NCBI GenBank assembly: GCA_015060395.1
Contig: SUYP01000021.1
Location: 1 to 51,163 of the forward strand
Source of the DNA: Bacteroidales bacterium
GTDB lineage: Bacteria > Bacteroidota > Bacteroidia > Bacteroidales > UBA932
Length of the DNA: 51,163 nt
Reading direction: 5' to 3'
The first letter of the stretch is position 1; each line of letters begins with the position of its first letter. The position numbers were made by a program, and so were the translations under genes. Below are positions 1 through 7,811 of the stretch, piece by piece. The notes under the pieces were generated by a model. It was not told the DNA's origin, did not search any database, and saw only the letters and a list, made by a program, of their open reading frames with translations.

Positions 1-48
1 TGTGCAAGGTCAGTAAGTCTTGCTTTTCTTCAATCTTTTTAAATATAC

Positions 49-125
49 AGTCCCGTAGCTCAGTTGGTTAGAGCACTACACTGATAATGTAGGGGTCAGC
101 AGTTCAAGTCTGCTCGGGACTACCA
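49..125 (+). tRNA. tRNA-Ile (GAT)
   Basis: The cloverleaf folds completely. The acceptor AGTCCCG pairs with CGGGACT, the D arm is GCTC/GAGC, and the anticodon arm CTACA/TGTAG encloses loop CTGATAA, giving anticodon GAT. The T arm is AGCAG/CTGCT. The 3' CCA is encoded (123-125). It lies 16 bp before tRNA-Ala, the order normally found in the 16S-23S spacer, but no 23S gene follows here. Confidence 0.96.
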
Positions 126-141
126 AGTTCTTACAAATTCT

Positions 142-215
142 GGGGGTATAGCTCAGTTGGCTAGAGCACCTGCTTTGCAAGCAGGGGGTCGTCGGTTCGA
201 CTCCGACTATCTCCA
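142..215 (+). tRNA. tRNA-Ala (TGC)
   Basis: The acceptor GGGGGTA pairs with TATCTCC with two G-T pairs. The D arm is GCTC/GAGC. The anticodon stem CCTGC/GCAGG encloses TTTGCAA, giving anticodon TGC. The T arm is GTCGG/CCGAC. The discriminator is A215 and no CCA is encoded, unlike the neighbouring tRNA-Ile. A terminator hairpin begins within 5 bp. Confidence 0.96.
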
Positions 216-218
216 CTC

Positions 219-252
219 GAAAAAGACCTGATCATCCGATCAGGTCTTTTTC
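219..252 (+). terminator. Rho-independent terminator of the tRNA pair
   Basis: The stem GACCTGATC/GATCAGGTC has loop ATCC and is followed by a run of five T. It resembles the tRNA-Leu terminator at 16823-16848, so this hairpin type is probably native to the genome's tRNA units. Its right arm is also the start of the repeat element listed next. Confidence 0.85.
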
Positions 253-490
253 GTTGTGGAGATTCTCTACCCCCAGTCCTCACTTTGTTCGTACAGCCCC
301 GAGGGGCATACCGTCTGTCACTTCGTTCCAGCCGGGCGTCATCGCTGGTTCAATGTTCTGCGAACATCTCCCTGACGCGAGTGTCGCGGCGCTGCTGCGC
401 CTTTTGATCCTCCGATCAGGTCTTTTTCGTTGTGGAGATTCTCTACCCCCAGTCCTCACTTTGTTCGGACAGCCCCGAGGGGCATACCGT
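230..490 (+). repeat. Structured repeat element, long copy 1 (about 1.5 units)
   Basis: An 85-bp direct repeat (230-314 and 406-490, two mismatches) flanks a 91-bp core. Internal hairpins are GTCC/GGAC (276-294 imperfect, 452-470 perfect), GCCCC/GGGGC (296-307, 472-483), ATGTTC/GAACAT (353-367) and GGCGC/GCGCC (388-401). The same hairpins recur in the same order in the copy at 25633-25863 on the other strand. The left end reuses the terminator arm, and GTGGAGAT (256-263) is an inverted copy of the tRNA-Ala 3' end at 209-216. I see no credible gene in 254-690. Confidence 0.85.
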
Positions 491-500
491 ATTTCATATT

Positions 501-622
501 GATACCGTCGGTACGTATAATTGCCAATTTATGTACCCAGGCTATACTGATTGATGCATATTAGGCAATTATAGATACCGTGGGTGCAAGTATTTCCTGA
601 AACTCGTACCCACGGTATCTAT
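501..622. repeat. Nested inverted repeats in the tRNA/GH115 intergenic region
   Basis: ATAGATACCGTGGGT (571-585) is a perfect inverted match to 608-622 with a 22-nt loop. TATAATTGCC (516-525) is a perfect inverted match to 564-573. GATACCGT occurs directly at 501 and 574. The 15-bp stem lies about 70 bp beyond the GH115 stop codon and could act as its terminator. The two structures share bases at 571-573, so they cannot both form fully. Confidence 0.7.
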
Positions 623-690
623 ATGTCTCATTGCGGCTCTCATCTGTAAACTGCGCATTTCCAGATGGCTTTCTACAAGGTCATCACCTT

Positions 691-3507
691 CTAGTTTATT
701 CTGATTTCCTGGAGAACTATGCCGGGATCGAGCATACATACTGTTACGCTGTGCTTTCCTGGCTGGAGGGATGAGATATCCACCTTTCTTGATGAGTAGC
801 CTCTGAGGACGTTCCAGCGCCATTCTGCCGAGAAGTCTCCAGTGTGGATAGAGAATATCTCAGGTTCGCTGCCGTCGATGCTGACGGTATATCTTGCGTC
901 TCTTCCTTCATAGACGTGCAGATTGGCCAAGGCTCTGATTTCCAGGTTTTCAGCATCCTCAGGAATCTCAATTGCATATTCCAAAGCCGGAGCCTCCTCC
1001 GGTGTGTAAGACGGAGTATCAAAAGGCAGGACAACCATTCCGTTGCTGAATCCAAGTTGCTTCACTTCCTGGATCTTTCCCTCTTTCGTGTTTCTGATGA
1101 TCTTTCCTTCTGAAGCTGCAATTATCTGTCTGCTCTCTGCAGGGAAAGGAGGATAGACTCCGGTGAATATGGCATCGATGGAGGCCTCTGTCTTAAGGTC
1201 TGTGATGCGGAAATGATTTTCACCTTTCTTCAGTTTCAGTGTGCCGACCTTACTCCACATAGGTCCTATGAACGGAGAATGCCAGATGTTGTTTATAGGT
1301 GTCGCTGATGCAATGAATGTGTCTCCGTTCAGTGTCACCTTGCAGAATTCGTTGTCCTTGGCTGCCTTCGAGAAGTTTTCCACAGGAGTGCGTGCGTGCA
1401 GCCACAGTGGAATCTCTCCATCTGTATCGCTTTCTATGACAATACCTTCTGTCAAGGCATCCTCCACATCCAGATATCCCGGTTCAGGGCCTTTCCTGAC
1501 GCTTTCAATCACTTCCTCTGTACAGACAGGGGCGGCCATTCCGGTTGTATGATACCAATGGTATGGAGTCCAGCGGAAGAAATTGCCCCATTTCCCTTCG
1601 AGAAGTTCATTGTTATATTTATCTGTCCAATCATTCAGTGCATTGAACATTTCTGTGGCGCGGGCTGCATCTGCCAGGGCCGTCTCTGCGTCTGCAAAGG
1701 CAGCGTGAGCCATACTTGTGCGTGCAAGAAGCTGATATTCATTGATCATCCAGGCTCCGCGGACAGGATATTCCACCAGCTCGAAATATGCCGCCTGCAG
1801 TTCCTGCGGAATTTCCGCCCGGAGAGCCTCCGCACGCAGGGCTATGTCCTCCCAGCGTCTGAGCCGTTCTCTGATCTCACTTTCAGGATATTCGATGAAC
1901 CATACGTGTGAATCTTTTCCGGCGGCCTGAAGACGGTAATATTCATCCTGGATGGCGCTTATTTCGGCCGCGTATTCTTCTCCAAATGTGCGAGAAGCCC
2001 ACTCCTTGATGAATCCGTGAGCCTTCTCAGGAGCCCATCTGTCCAGATCCCAGGCGAGCTCCATAGCAAAGGTTATCTCCTTTTCCGCAGGCTTGATGTC
2101 TCCCACATTGAATATCCATATCTTGCGTGCACCGTATGTGTATGCCTTTGTGAGTTCGGTGGAAACAAAGGCAGGGGAGAGAGGACTGAGCCATATCCAG
2201 CTTGCCGGGTCTCCGTGATATGAGAGGTGGTAGTAGATTCCTGCACCGCCTTTTCTCTTCATCTCTTCCGGGTTGCACAGATTACGGGTATATCCGTGCT
2301 TGTCGTCAGACCACAGCAGAGTGACCTCGTCCGGTATTTCCAGACCGGCGTGATATGCGTCCAGAACCTCTTCGTATGTGCACAGTACCTGCGGGATTTC
2401 CTCTACCGGTCTGTCGATGTTTCTGCGGAGTATATCTCTCTGATCATCAATGGCTTGCTGCATCAGTGCGCGGCGTTCCGCTGTGCTGTTAGCTCCTTCC
2501 ATCGGATAGTCGTGGATGCCTCGGAGCCCCAGGGTATAGATGTTTTCATATCCTCCGTTGGTCCGGACTCTTTCCTCCCAATACCGGATCATATTGTCTC
2601 GGTTGGTGATGTAGTTGAAGTCTCCCCAGGTTCCGGCATTCTTCCACTCGTCTTCATTGTTGCGAAGCATCTGTTCGCAGTGTGACGAGCCCATAACTAT
2701 AGCGTAGTCATCTGCAAGACGAGCATTCTCCGGATCGGCATTGAAGGCCTGGGAACCGTTGTGCATTGCCGGCCACAGATAGTTTCCGCGCAGTCTCAGA
2801 AGCAGTTCGAATACCTTTTCATATACCTTCGGACCGACCTTCCCCGACTCCTTGTCAAATGTCTGCTCTACCCATTTCGCCCATCCGCCGAAACGCTCGT
2901 CATTGATGAAGATGCCTCGGTATTGAACGTCCGGCTCTTCCTGAATGAAGCGTCCAGGCTGCACGTAGAGAGCATCTTTGTGCAGTGGCGTGACATCTGC
3001 CCACCAATACCAGGGTGATACTCCGGCTGTCTCACATAGCGATGTAAGGCCGAAGGCTGTTCCACGGCGGTCGCTGCCGGCAATCACCAGTACCGGATCT
3101 TTCCGCCCCTTGATGTTGACTGTCTGAATGATATATGATTCCCATTTCCCTTGGAGGGACTCTGTATCTATCAGTCCCTTCTTCGAGAACTCATCAATGA
3201 GGGATGACTTACCGATTGTTCCAGCGATCACTGCCGGCCCTTCCGGAAGGCTTTCAGATGTCTGAATCTGCGGCCTGAAGCCTGTCAGGCGCTCGACATC
3301 GTCAGCAAGCAGCCCCGCTGCAATCGTCACTACACGCGCATCGCAGGTGTCGATGCATATAGTTGCAGCCGATCCCTCGGCAGCAAGGGTAAAACCTCCT
3401 CTATATTCTTCCTGTCCGATTTCCGGAAAAGATTCCAGTTCCTGTCCGCTATGTACGCAGCCTGAAAACAGCAGTATGACTGCAACTGATAAAGTGTTGA
3501 TTTTCAT
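691..3507 (-). CDS. GH115 family xylan alpha-1,2-glucuronidase, lipoprotein
   Basis: This 938-residue secreted enzyme is expected to remove glucuronic acid or its 4-O-methyl form from xylan side chains. The N-terminus is a lipoprotein signal with lipobox FSGC (Cys17). Family-typical stretches include YRGIFINDE (about 196-204), RGNYLWPAMHNGS (about 239-251), GSSHCEQM (about 274) and LWSDDKHGY (about 397). The C-terminal 250 residues look like beta-sandwich accessory domains. The length is normal for GH115. It stands alone, without a xylanase or SusCD nearby. The specificity is known from the family; the substrate here is inferred. Confidence 0.92.
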   Translation of the reverse strand: MKINTLSVAVILLFSGCVHSGQELESFPEIGQEEYRGGFTLAAEGSAATICIDTCDARVVTIAAGLLADDVERLTGFRPQIQTSESLPEGPAVIAGTIGKSSLIDEFSKKGLIDTESLQGKWESYIIQTVNIKGRKDPVLVIAGSDRRGTAFGLTSLCETAGVSPWYWWADVTPLHKDALYVQPGRFIQEEPDVQYRGIFINDERFGGWAKWVEQTFDKESGKVGPKVYEKVFELLLRLRGNYLWPAMHNGSQAFNADPENARLADDYAIVMGSSHCEQMLRNNEDEWKNAGTWGDFNYITNRDNMIRYWEERVRTNGGYENIYTLGLRGIHDYPMEGANSTAERRALMQQAIDDQRDILRRNIDRPVEEIPQVLCTYEEVLDAYHAGLEIPDEVTLLWSDDKHGYTRNLCNPEEMKRKGGAGIYYHLSYHGDPASWIWLSPLSPAFVSTELTKAYTYGARKIWIFNVGDIKPAEKEITFAMELAWDLDRWAPEKAHGFIKEWASRTFGEEYAAEISAIQDEYYRLQAAGKDSHVWFIEYPESEIRERLRRWEDIALRAEALRAEIPQELQAAYFELVEYPVRGAWMINEYQLLARTSMAHAAFADAETALADAARATEMFNALNDWTDKYNNELLEGKWGNFFRWTPYHWYHTTGMAAPVCTEEVIESVRKGPEPGYLDVEDALTEGIVIESDTDGEIPLWLHARTPVENFSKAAKDNEFCKVTLNGDTFIASATPINNIWHSPFIGPMWSKVGTLKLKKGENHFRITDLKTEASIDAIFTGVYPPFPAESRQIIAASEGKIIRNTKEGKIQEVKQLGFSNGMVVLPFDTPSYTPEEAPALEYAIEIPEDAENLEIRALANLHVYEGRDARYTVSIDGSEPEIFSIHTGDFSAEWRWNVLRGYSSRKVDISSLQPGKHSVTVCMLDPGIVLQEIRIN

Positions 3508-3521
3508 AGTGATATATATGA

Positions 3522-3553
3522 AAATCCACGGGTCGTGCAGATCCCGTGGATTT
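3522..3553 (-). terminator. Hairpin terminator of the ypfJ-like gene
   Basis: A perfect 11-bp stem, AAATCCACGGG/CCCGTGGATTT, with a 10-nt loop begins 10 bp past the stop codon of the metallopeptidase gene. On the minus strand the stem ends in TTTTC, a short U-tract. It separates that gene from the GH115 gene downstream. Confidence 0.65.
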
Positions 3554-3563
3554 GAAAAGTTGA

Positions 3564-4424
3564 TTACAAACTGTTGTAGCCAGGGCTGAATGTGTCTCCC
3601 TTTTCGATGTCTCCGGTCGAGAAGCCCTTCTTTAGCCAGCGTGCGCGCTGAGCGGATGTTCCGTGGTTGAATGTCTCCGGAACCGCATAGCCCTGAGCCT
3701 TCTTCTGGAGGTAGTCGTCACCGATTCTGGAAGCGATTTCGAGTCCTTCTTCGAGATCGCCGGCCTCGAGCGAGTTGAACATCTCATTATCGTGATGAGC
3801 CCAGAGTCCGGCATAGAAGTCTGCCTGCAGCTCGAGACGTACACTGATCTTGTTGGCTTCTGTCTGAGAGGTCTGGTTCATTGCTGTATGTGCCTGACGC
3901 AGGGTTCCCAGAAGGTTCTGCACGTGATGTCCTACTTCGTGAGCTATTACGTATGCGTATGCGAAGTCGCCTGCCGATCCGAACTGCTTTTTCATCGTCG
4001 AGAAGAACGAGAGGTCGATATATACCGATTTATCTCCGGAGCAGTAGAACGGGCCGGATGATGAGGATGCACCTCCACAGGCTGACTGCACGCTTCCGGT
4101 GAAAAGAACCAGTGTCGGCGGCTCGTATTCGAGTCCCATACGTCGGAATTCAGCTGTCCAGACATCTTCCGTTCCAGCAAGAATCTGGCGTGAGAACTTT
4201 GCCAGGGCTTCCTCTTCTGCAGTCGGTACGTATTCAGTCTGCTGCGATCCCGTAATAGCCTCAAGTCCTCCGGCCTGACGTACTACGTCGAGCGGATTGC
4301 CGCCCATAAGCCAGGTTATTATGCCAACGATTACAAGTCCTCCGAGTCCAAGGCCAGCCGCCTTGCCACCTTTTCCGCGAATGTCCCTGACATTGCGGCT
4401 TTCTCTTCTTCCGTCTAGTCTCAT
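3564..4424 (-). CDS. ypfJ: YpfJ-family neutral zinc metallopeptidase
   Basis: A 286-residue membrane-anchored protein of the putative neutral zinc metallopeptidase family (PF04228). A basic, Arg-rich start is followed by one transmembrane helix (about 23-40). The zinc site HEVGHH spans 162-167, and ELQAD at 198-202 probably supplies the third ligand. The conserved SACGGASSSSGPFYC stretch (about 114-128) is typical of the family. The physiological substrate of this family is not known. It is divergent from the GH20 gene, with a near-consensus -7 box at 4446-4453. Confidence 0.9.
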   Translation of the reverse strand: MRLDGRRESRNVRDIRGKGGKAAGLGLGGLVIVGIITWLMGGNPLDVVRQAGGLEAITGSQQTEYVPTAEEEALAKFSRQILAGTEDVWTAEFRRMGLEYEPPTLVLFTGSVQSACGGASSSSGPFYCSGDKSVYIDLSFFSTMKKQFGSAGDFAYAYVIAHEVGHHVQNLLGTLRQAHTAMNQTSQTEANKISVRLELQADFYAGLWAHHDNEMFNSLEAGDLEEGLEIASRIGDDYLQKKAQGYAVPETFNHGTSAQRARWLKKGFSTGDIEKGDTFSPGYNSL

Positions 4425-4445
4425 ATCAGATTATGTTTTAGACCG

Positions 4446-4453
4446 TAAAGATA
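4446..4453 (-). promoter_or_regulatory. Probable -7 box for the ypfJ-like gene
   Basis: The minus strand reads TATCTTTA, one base from the Bacteroidetes TAnnTTTG consensus, 22 bp before the start codon. I do not see a clear -33 element. Confidence 0.5.
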
Positions 4454-4473
4454 ATGAATCATTTGAATATTGT

Positions 4474-4481
4474 TAACTTTG
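4474..4481 (+). promoter_or_regulatory. -7 box for the GH20 gene
   Basis: TAACTTTG matches TAnnTTTG exactly. It lies downstream of the in-frame ATG at 4454, so that codon would not be transcribed from this promoter. This decides the start codon in favour of 4502/4505. Confidence 0.7.
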
Positions 4482-4501
4482 TGGGTCTGCAAAATTTCAT
4501 A

Positions 4502-6448
4502 ATGATGAAGAAGCGCATATTTCTGTCCGTTCTGCTGATTCTGCTTTCTTTGCCTTTTGTTATGGCCCAGGGACCGGAGGTGGTCATACCCGTTCCTGCA
4601 GAGGTTAGTGTCAACAAAGGTACATACAGATTCAGGAAGAATCCGAAAATACGTATGGTGGAGGTGGCTGAAGATTCGATCCCTTCGGAATCCTACAGGC
4701 TTGAAATACACAGGAGAAAGGGCATTACGATCACTTTTTCTGATTCTGCGGGCCGATACTATGCCCTTCAGACCCTGAATCAGATGTCGGCGGACGGTGC
4801 CATCCGCGAATTGCAGTGCTGCGAGATTTATGACTGTCCCCGCTTCCCGTACCGAGGCCTTCACTTCGATGTTTCAAGGCATTTCCGCAGCGTGGATTTC
4901 CTTAAGAAGCAGATGGATGCAATGGCTATGTTCAAGATGAACAGGATGCACATACATCTTACCGATGCCGCCGGCTGGCGTATGCAGATCGATGCATATC
5001 CGCGTCTGACGCAGTTTGCGGCCTGGCGCCCTCAGCACACCTGGAAGGAATGGTGGGCAGGCGACAGACATTATGCCGATGAAGGTGCTCCCGACTCATA
5101 CGGCGGATATTACACCAAGGATGAACTGCGTGACCTGGTAAGCTATGCGCGTGCCAGGCATATAGAAATAATTCCCGAAATCGAGATGCCGAGCCATAGC
5201 GAGGAGGTGCTGGCTGCATATCCTGAACTCGGATGCAGCGGAGAGGCATATAAGGACAGCGATTTCTGCGTGGGCAATGAGGAGGTCTTCAGGTTCCTGG
5301 AGACAGTCCTTGACGAGGTGATGGAGGTATTTCCGTCGGAATATATCCATATCGGAGGTGATGAGGCCGGGAAACAGCATTGGAAGACCTGTCCGAAATG
5401 TCAGCAGAGGATGCAGGAGGAGGGCCTGAAGGATGTGGATGAGCTTCAGAGCTATATGATAAAGCGCATAGCCCGATATGTAGAGTCTAAGGGAAGGAAG
5501 GTGATCGGCTGGGACGAGATTCTGGACGGCGGACTTGCTGAAGGTGCTGCCGTGATGTCCTGGAGAGGAACGGAAGGGGGAATCGCTGCTATGGAGATGG
5601 GACACGATGTGGTGATGTCACCTGGCCGTTACTGTTATCTGGACCACGCGCAGGACGCTCCGTTCAAGGAACCGGAATCCATCGGAGGCTATCTGCCGCT
5701 TGATTCGGTGTATGTTTATGAACCTGTCGAAGCATCAATGCCTGCAGACAGGATTCATCATCTCAAGGGAGTGCAGGCAAATCTATGGTCTGAGTATATC
5801 GTCACTGATGCGCACGCGGAATATATGTATTGGCCGAGGGCGATAGCGATCGCGGAGACCGCCTGGAGCCTGCCGGAAAACAAGGACCTCAAAGGGTTCA
5901 GACAGAGGGTGTTGCGTATGCTGGAAAGGTTGCGCGCTGACGGCTATTCTACCTTTGATCTGCAAAATGAATATGGCGAACGCAGAGAGGCTCTTGCGGT
6001 AGCGGAGCATCTTGCCAAGGGCTGCAAGGTCATATACGGCAAGCCGGTCCAGCAATGGTATCCGGCATCCGGCGAGACGACCTTCACCGACGGCATTATG
6101 GGAGGCTGGACATACAGCGACGGAAAGTGGCAGGGCTTTTTGTCCGACATCGATGTGACTATAGATCTCGGGTCTGTGAAGCCGGTGCAGTATGTCGGAG
6201 GCACATTTATGCAGCTGAAAGGCCCAGGAGTCTTTATGCCGCGCCAGATTGAAATCCTTGTGTCGGAAGATGGTGTTGATTATGAGACAATTGCGCTGAT
6301 AGAGAACGATGTCCCGACATCTGCAGAGGAACTGACGTTCCGTAGTTTTGACACATCCTGTGACATCCGCGCCCGATATGTCCGCTATCACGCCTTCAGA
6401 AGCATTATGCGCGGCTTCCTTTTTCTTGATGAAATTGTTGTCAAATAA
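4502..6448 (+). CDS. GH20 beta-N-acetylhexosaminidase
   Basis: This exported enzyme removes terminal GlcNAc or GalNAc from glycans by substrate-assisted catalysis. I start it at 4502, an ATG-ATG pair at 4502 and 4505, because the promoter lies downstream of the ATG at 4454 and a signal peptide ending near VMAQ follows directly. A GH20b N-domain precedes the catalytic barrel. The catalytic pair is D287-E288 in HIGGDEAGK, after the family-typical FDVSRHF and RMHIHLTDAAGWR. The last 130 residues resemble a discoidin-like (F5/8 type C) sugar-binding domain. About 648 residues, typical for Bacteroidales. The promoter of the next gene starts 36 bp after its stop. Confidence 0.94.
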   Translation: MMKKRIFLSVLLILLSLPFVMAQGPEVVIPVPAEVSVNKGTYRFRKNPKIRMVEVAEDSIPSESYRLEIHRRKGITITFSDSAGRYYALQTLNQMSADGAIRELQCCEIYDCPRFPYRGLHFDVSRHFRSVDFLKKQMDAMAMFKMNRMHIHLTDAAGWRMQIDAYPRLTQFAAWRPQHTWKEWWAGDRHYADEGAPDSYGGYYTKDELRDLVSYARARHIEIIPEIEMPSHSEEVLAAYPELGCSGEAYKDSDFCVGNEEVFRFLETVLDEVMEVFPSEYIHIGGDEAGKQHWKTCPKCQQRMQEEGLKDVDELQSYMIKRIARYVESKGRKVIGWDEILDGGLAEGAAVMSWRGTEGGIAAMEMGHDVVMSPGRYCYLDHAQDAPFKEPESIGGYLPLDSVYVYEPVEASMPADRIHHLKGVQANLWSEYIVTDAHAEYMYWPRAIAIAETAWSLPENKDLKGFRQRVLRMLERLRADGYSTFDLQNEYGERREALAVAEHLAKGCKVIYGKPVQQWYPASGETTFTDGIMGGWTYSDGKWQGFLSDIDVTIDLGSVKPVQYVGGTFMQLKGPGVFMPRQIEILVSEDGVDYETIALIENDVPTSAEELTFRSFDTSCDIRARYVRYHAFRSIMRGFLFLDEIVVK

Positions 6449-6483
6449 CTCTTTGCCCACGCTGATAGAATTGATAAAATGTG

Positions 6484-6491
6484 TATATTTG
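6484..6491 (+). promoter_or_regulatory. -7 box for the M20 gene
   Basis: TATATTTG matches TAnnTTTG. It lies 38 bp before the ATG at 6530 and inside the longer in-frame extension (6479), so the shorter start is correct. Confidence 0.7.
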
Positions 6492-6529
6492 CAAATGGTG
6501 CAGGAATATGCATTTTGCGCAATCAAGTG

Positions 6530-7609
6530 ATGGATAAGGAGCTTTTTCTCGAAATACTGGGCATTGATTCGACCTCCGGAAAAGAGGCCGGGCTAGCAGA
6601 CTTTCTGGCTGAAAGACTGCTGACCCCGCATTGTCGTGCGGAGGTGTTCGAGGTAGGGGATGGCACCAGAAATCTCCTGTTCAGCTGGGGAACTCCAAAG
6701 GTCGTGTTCTGCTCTCATCTCGATACGGTTCCGCCGTATATCCCTCCGAAAATTGACGGAGAGGTCGTGAGAGGACGAGGATCCTGTGATGCCAAGGGGC
6801 AGGTCTTTGCTATGTATGAGGCCTGCAAGGTTCTGGAATCCAAGGGATATGATGGATTCGGACTTCTTCTGCTTGCCGGTGAGGAGACCGGATCATACGG
6901 TGCGAAGGCTTTCAGAGAACAGCATCCTGGAGCGGAATGGGTTGTAGTCGGTGAGCCGACTGACAATTGTATGGCATCTGCGAGCAAGGGAACAAAATCT
7001 TTTGAGGTGACCTTCGAAGGCAAGGCCTTTCATTCGGGATATCCGCAGTATGGACTGAGTGCCGTGGAGATGTTCAATGACTTTGTGAATGCCTTGCGGA
7101 GCATAGTGTTTCCATCTGATCCCGTGCTTGGAGAGACGACCTGGAATATAGGAAGACTGGTGAGTGACAATCCTCAGAACATCATCAGTGACCGGCTGAC
7201 CTGCAGGGTATATTTCAGGACTACTTTCGAGTCTGACGAGATGGTCTGCAATGTGATGAAGAATATTGCAGGAGAAAATGCCCGTCTCAGGTTCGGACGC
7301 AGGAAGGTGCAGGACGGATCTGATATAGTTGCCAAGGATGTGGCACTGTGGCAGAAGATGATGAGTGTCAAGGCTTTCGGAGGAGATTCTCCGACAAGGT
7401 ACGAGACTATTGAAGGGTTCCCGGTCAAACCGGTGTCTTTCGGAAGCGATGCCCCGCAGCTTACGAATTTCAAGAGGAAGATTCTCTGTGGCCCGGGCTC
7501 GATCCTGGTGGCCCACAGACCGGAAGAGCACATAGCTCTTGCCGATCTGGATACGGCGATTGAGAATTACGTACGGATGTACGAAACTCTGGTGAACTTT
7601 AAGAACTGA
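6530..7609 (+). CDS. M20 family deacylase, probable succinyl-DAP desuccinylase (DapE role)
   Basis: A 359-residue cytoplasmic di-zinc amidohydrolase of the ArgE/DapE/ACY1 family. The metal site is SHLDTVPP, followed by GRGSCDAKG, the catalytic LAGEETGS, the ligand stretch VVGEPTD, and the lid-domain HSGYPQYG. Motifs alone do not separate ArgE from DapE. The next genes are lysC, dapB, dapA, dapD, an aminotransferase and dapF, and a desuccinylase is the step otherwise missing between the aminotransferase and DapF. That makes DapE the best inference. Acetyl- or succinyl-ornithine deacetylase is the main alternative. The start is set by the promoter at 6484. Confidence 0.8.
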   Translation: MDKELFLEILGIDSTSGKEAGLADFLAERLLTPHCRAEVFEVGDGTRNLLFSWGTPKVVFCSHLDTVPPYIPPKIDGEVVRGRGSCDAKGQVFAMYEACKVLESKGYDGFGLLLLAGEETGSYGAKAFREQHPGAEWVVVGEPTDNCMASASKGTKSFEVTFEGKAFHSGYPQYGLSAVEMFNDFVNALRSIVFPSDPVLGETTWNIGRLVSDNPQNIISDRLTCRVYFRTTFESDEMVCNVMKNIAGENARLRFGRRKVQDGSDIVAKDVALWQKMMSVKAFGGDSPTRYETIEGFPVKPVSFGSDAPQLTNFKRKILCGPGSILVAHRPEEHIALADLDTAIENYVRMYETLVNFKN

Positions 7610-7658
7610 AACTTCACCGGGACAGAAGAAAAATAGAAAGAATTGTAGATATCAGTGG

Positions 7659-7694
7659 TTTTAGTGAACTTTTTGATCTTGAAACTCACTGAAA
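7659..7694 (+). other. Stem-loop in the leader before lysC
   Basis: TTTTAGTGA (7659-7667) pairs with TCACTGAAA (7686-7694) with one G-T pair across an 18-nt loop. The 199-bp gap 7610-7808 also holds the short repeat copy at 7712-7811. I find no TAnnTTTG box here, so lysC may be read from the M20 promoter. Confidence 0.4.
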
Positions 7695-7711
7695 TACAAT
7701 AAGTAAGATAA

Positions 7712-7811
7712 ACAGAAGCAGATATTATGGTATGCCCCTAGGGGCTGTCAGCGCAGCTGACTGGGGTAAGCCGACTATCATAATATCAGCTTCACAGAAA
7801 CAGATATTATG
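7712..7811 (+). repeat. Structured repeat element, short copy on the lysC start
   Basis: The core 7729-7772 contains GCCCC/GGGGC (7734-7745) and GTCAGC/GCTGAC (7747-7761), matching the ends of the long copies. It is flanked by an 18-bp direct repeat (7712-7729 and 7794-7811, one mismatch). In addition ACTATCATAATATC (7774-7787) is a perfect inverted copy of 7803-7816, which spans the lysC start codon. The element therefore sits between two direct copies and one inverted copy of its own target. Confidence 0.85.

Noticed and set aside
1..48. 3' end of a 16S rRNA gene upstream of tRNA-Ile.
   Set aside because: The visible 48 bp contain no anti-Shine-Dalgarno tail or other 16S sequence.
230..490. 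Possible CRISPR-like array from direct repeats.
   Set aside because: Only two repeat units of 85 bp exist, with no regular spacers and no cas genes.
254..502. An 82-codon open frame (plus strand) across the repeat block.
   Set aside because: It lies wholly within the repeat element, its ends are a duplicated sequence, it has no ribosome-binding context, and the other long copy does not preserve the frame.
4454..4501. Longer start for the GH20 gene at 4454.
   Set aside because: The -7 box at 4474-4481 lies downstream of this codon, and the signal peptide begins at 4502/4505.
7610..7808. Lysine riboswitch before lysC.
   Set aside because: The 199-bp leader shows one modest stem-loop and the repeat element, not the five-helix lysine aptamer with its conserved core. 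I cannot support it.
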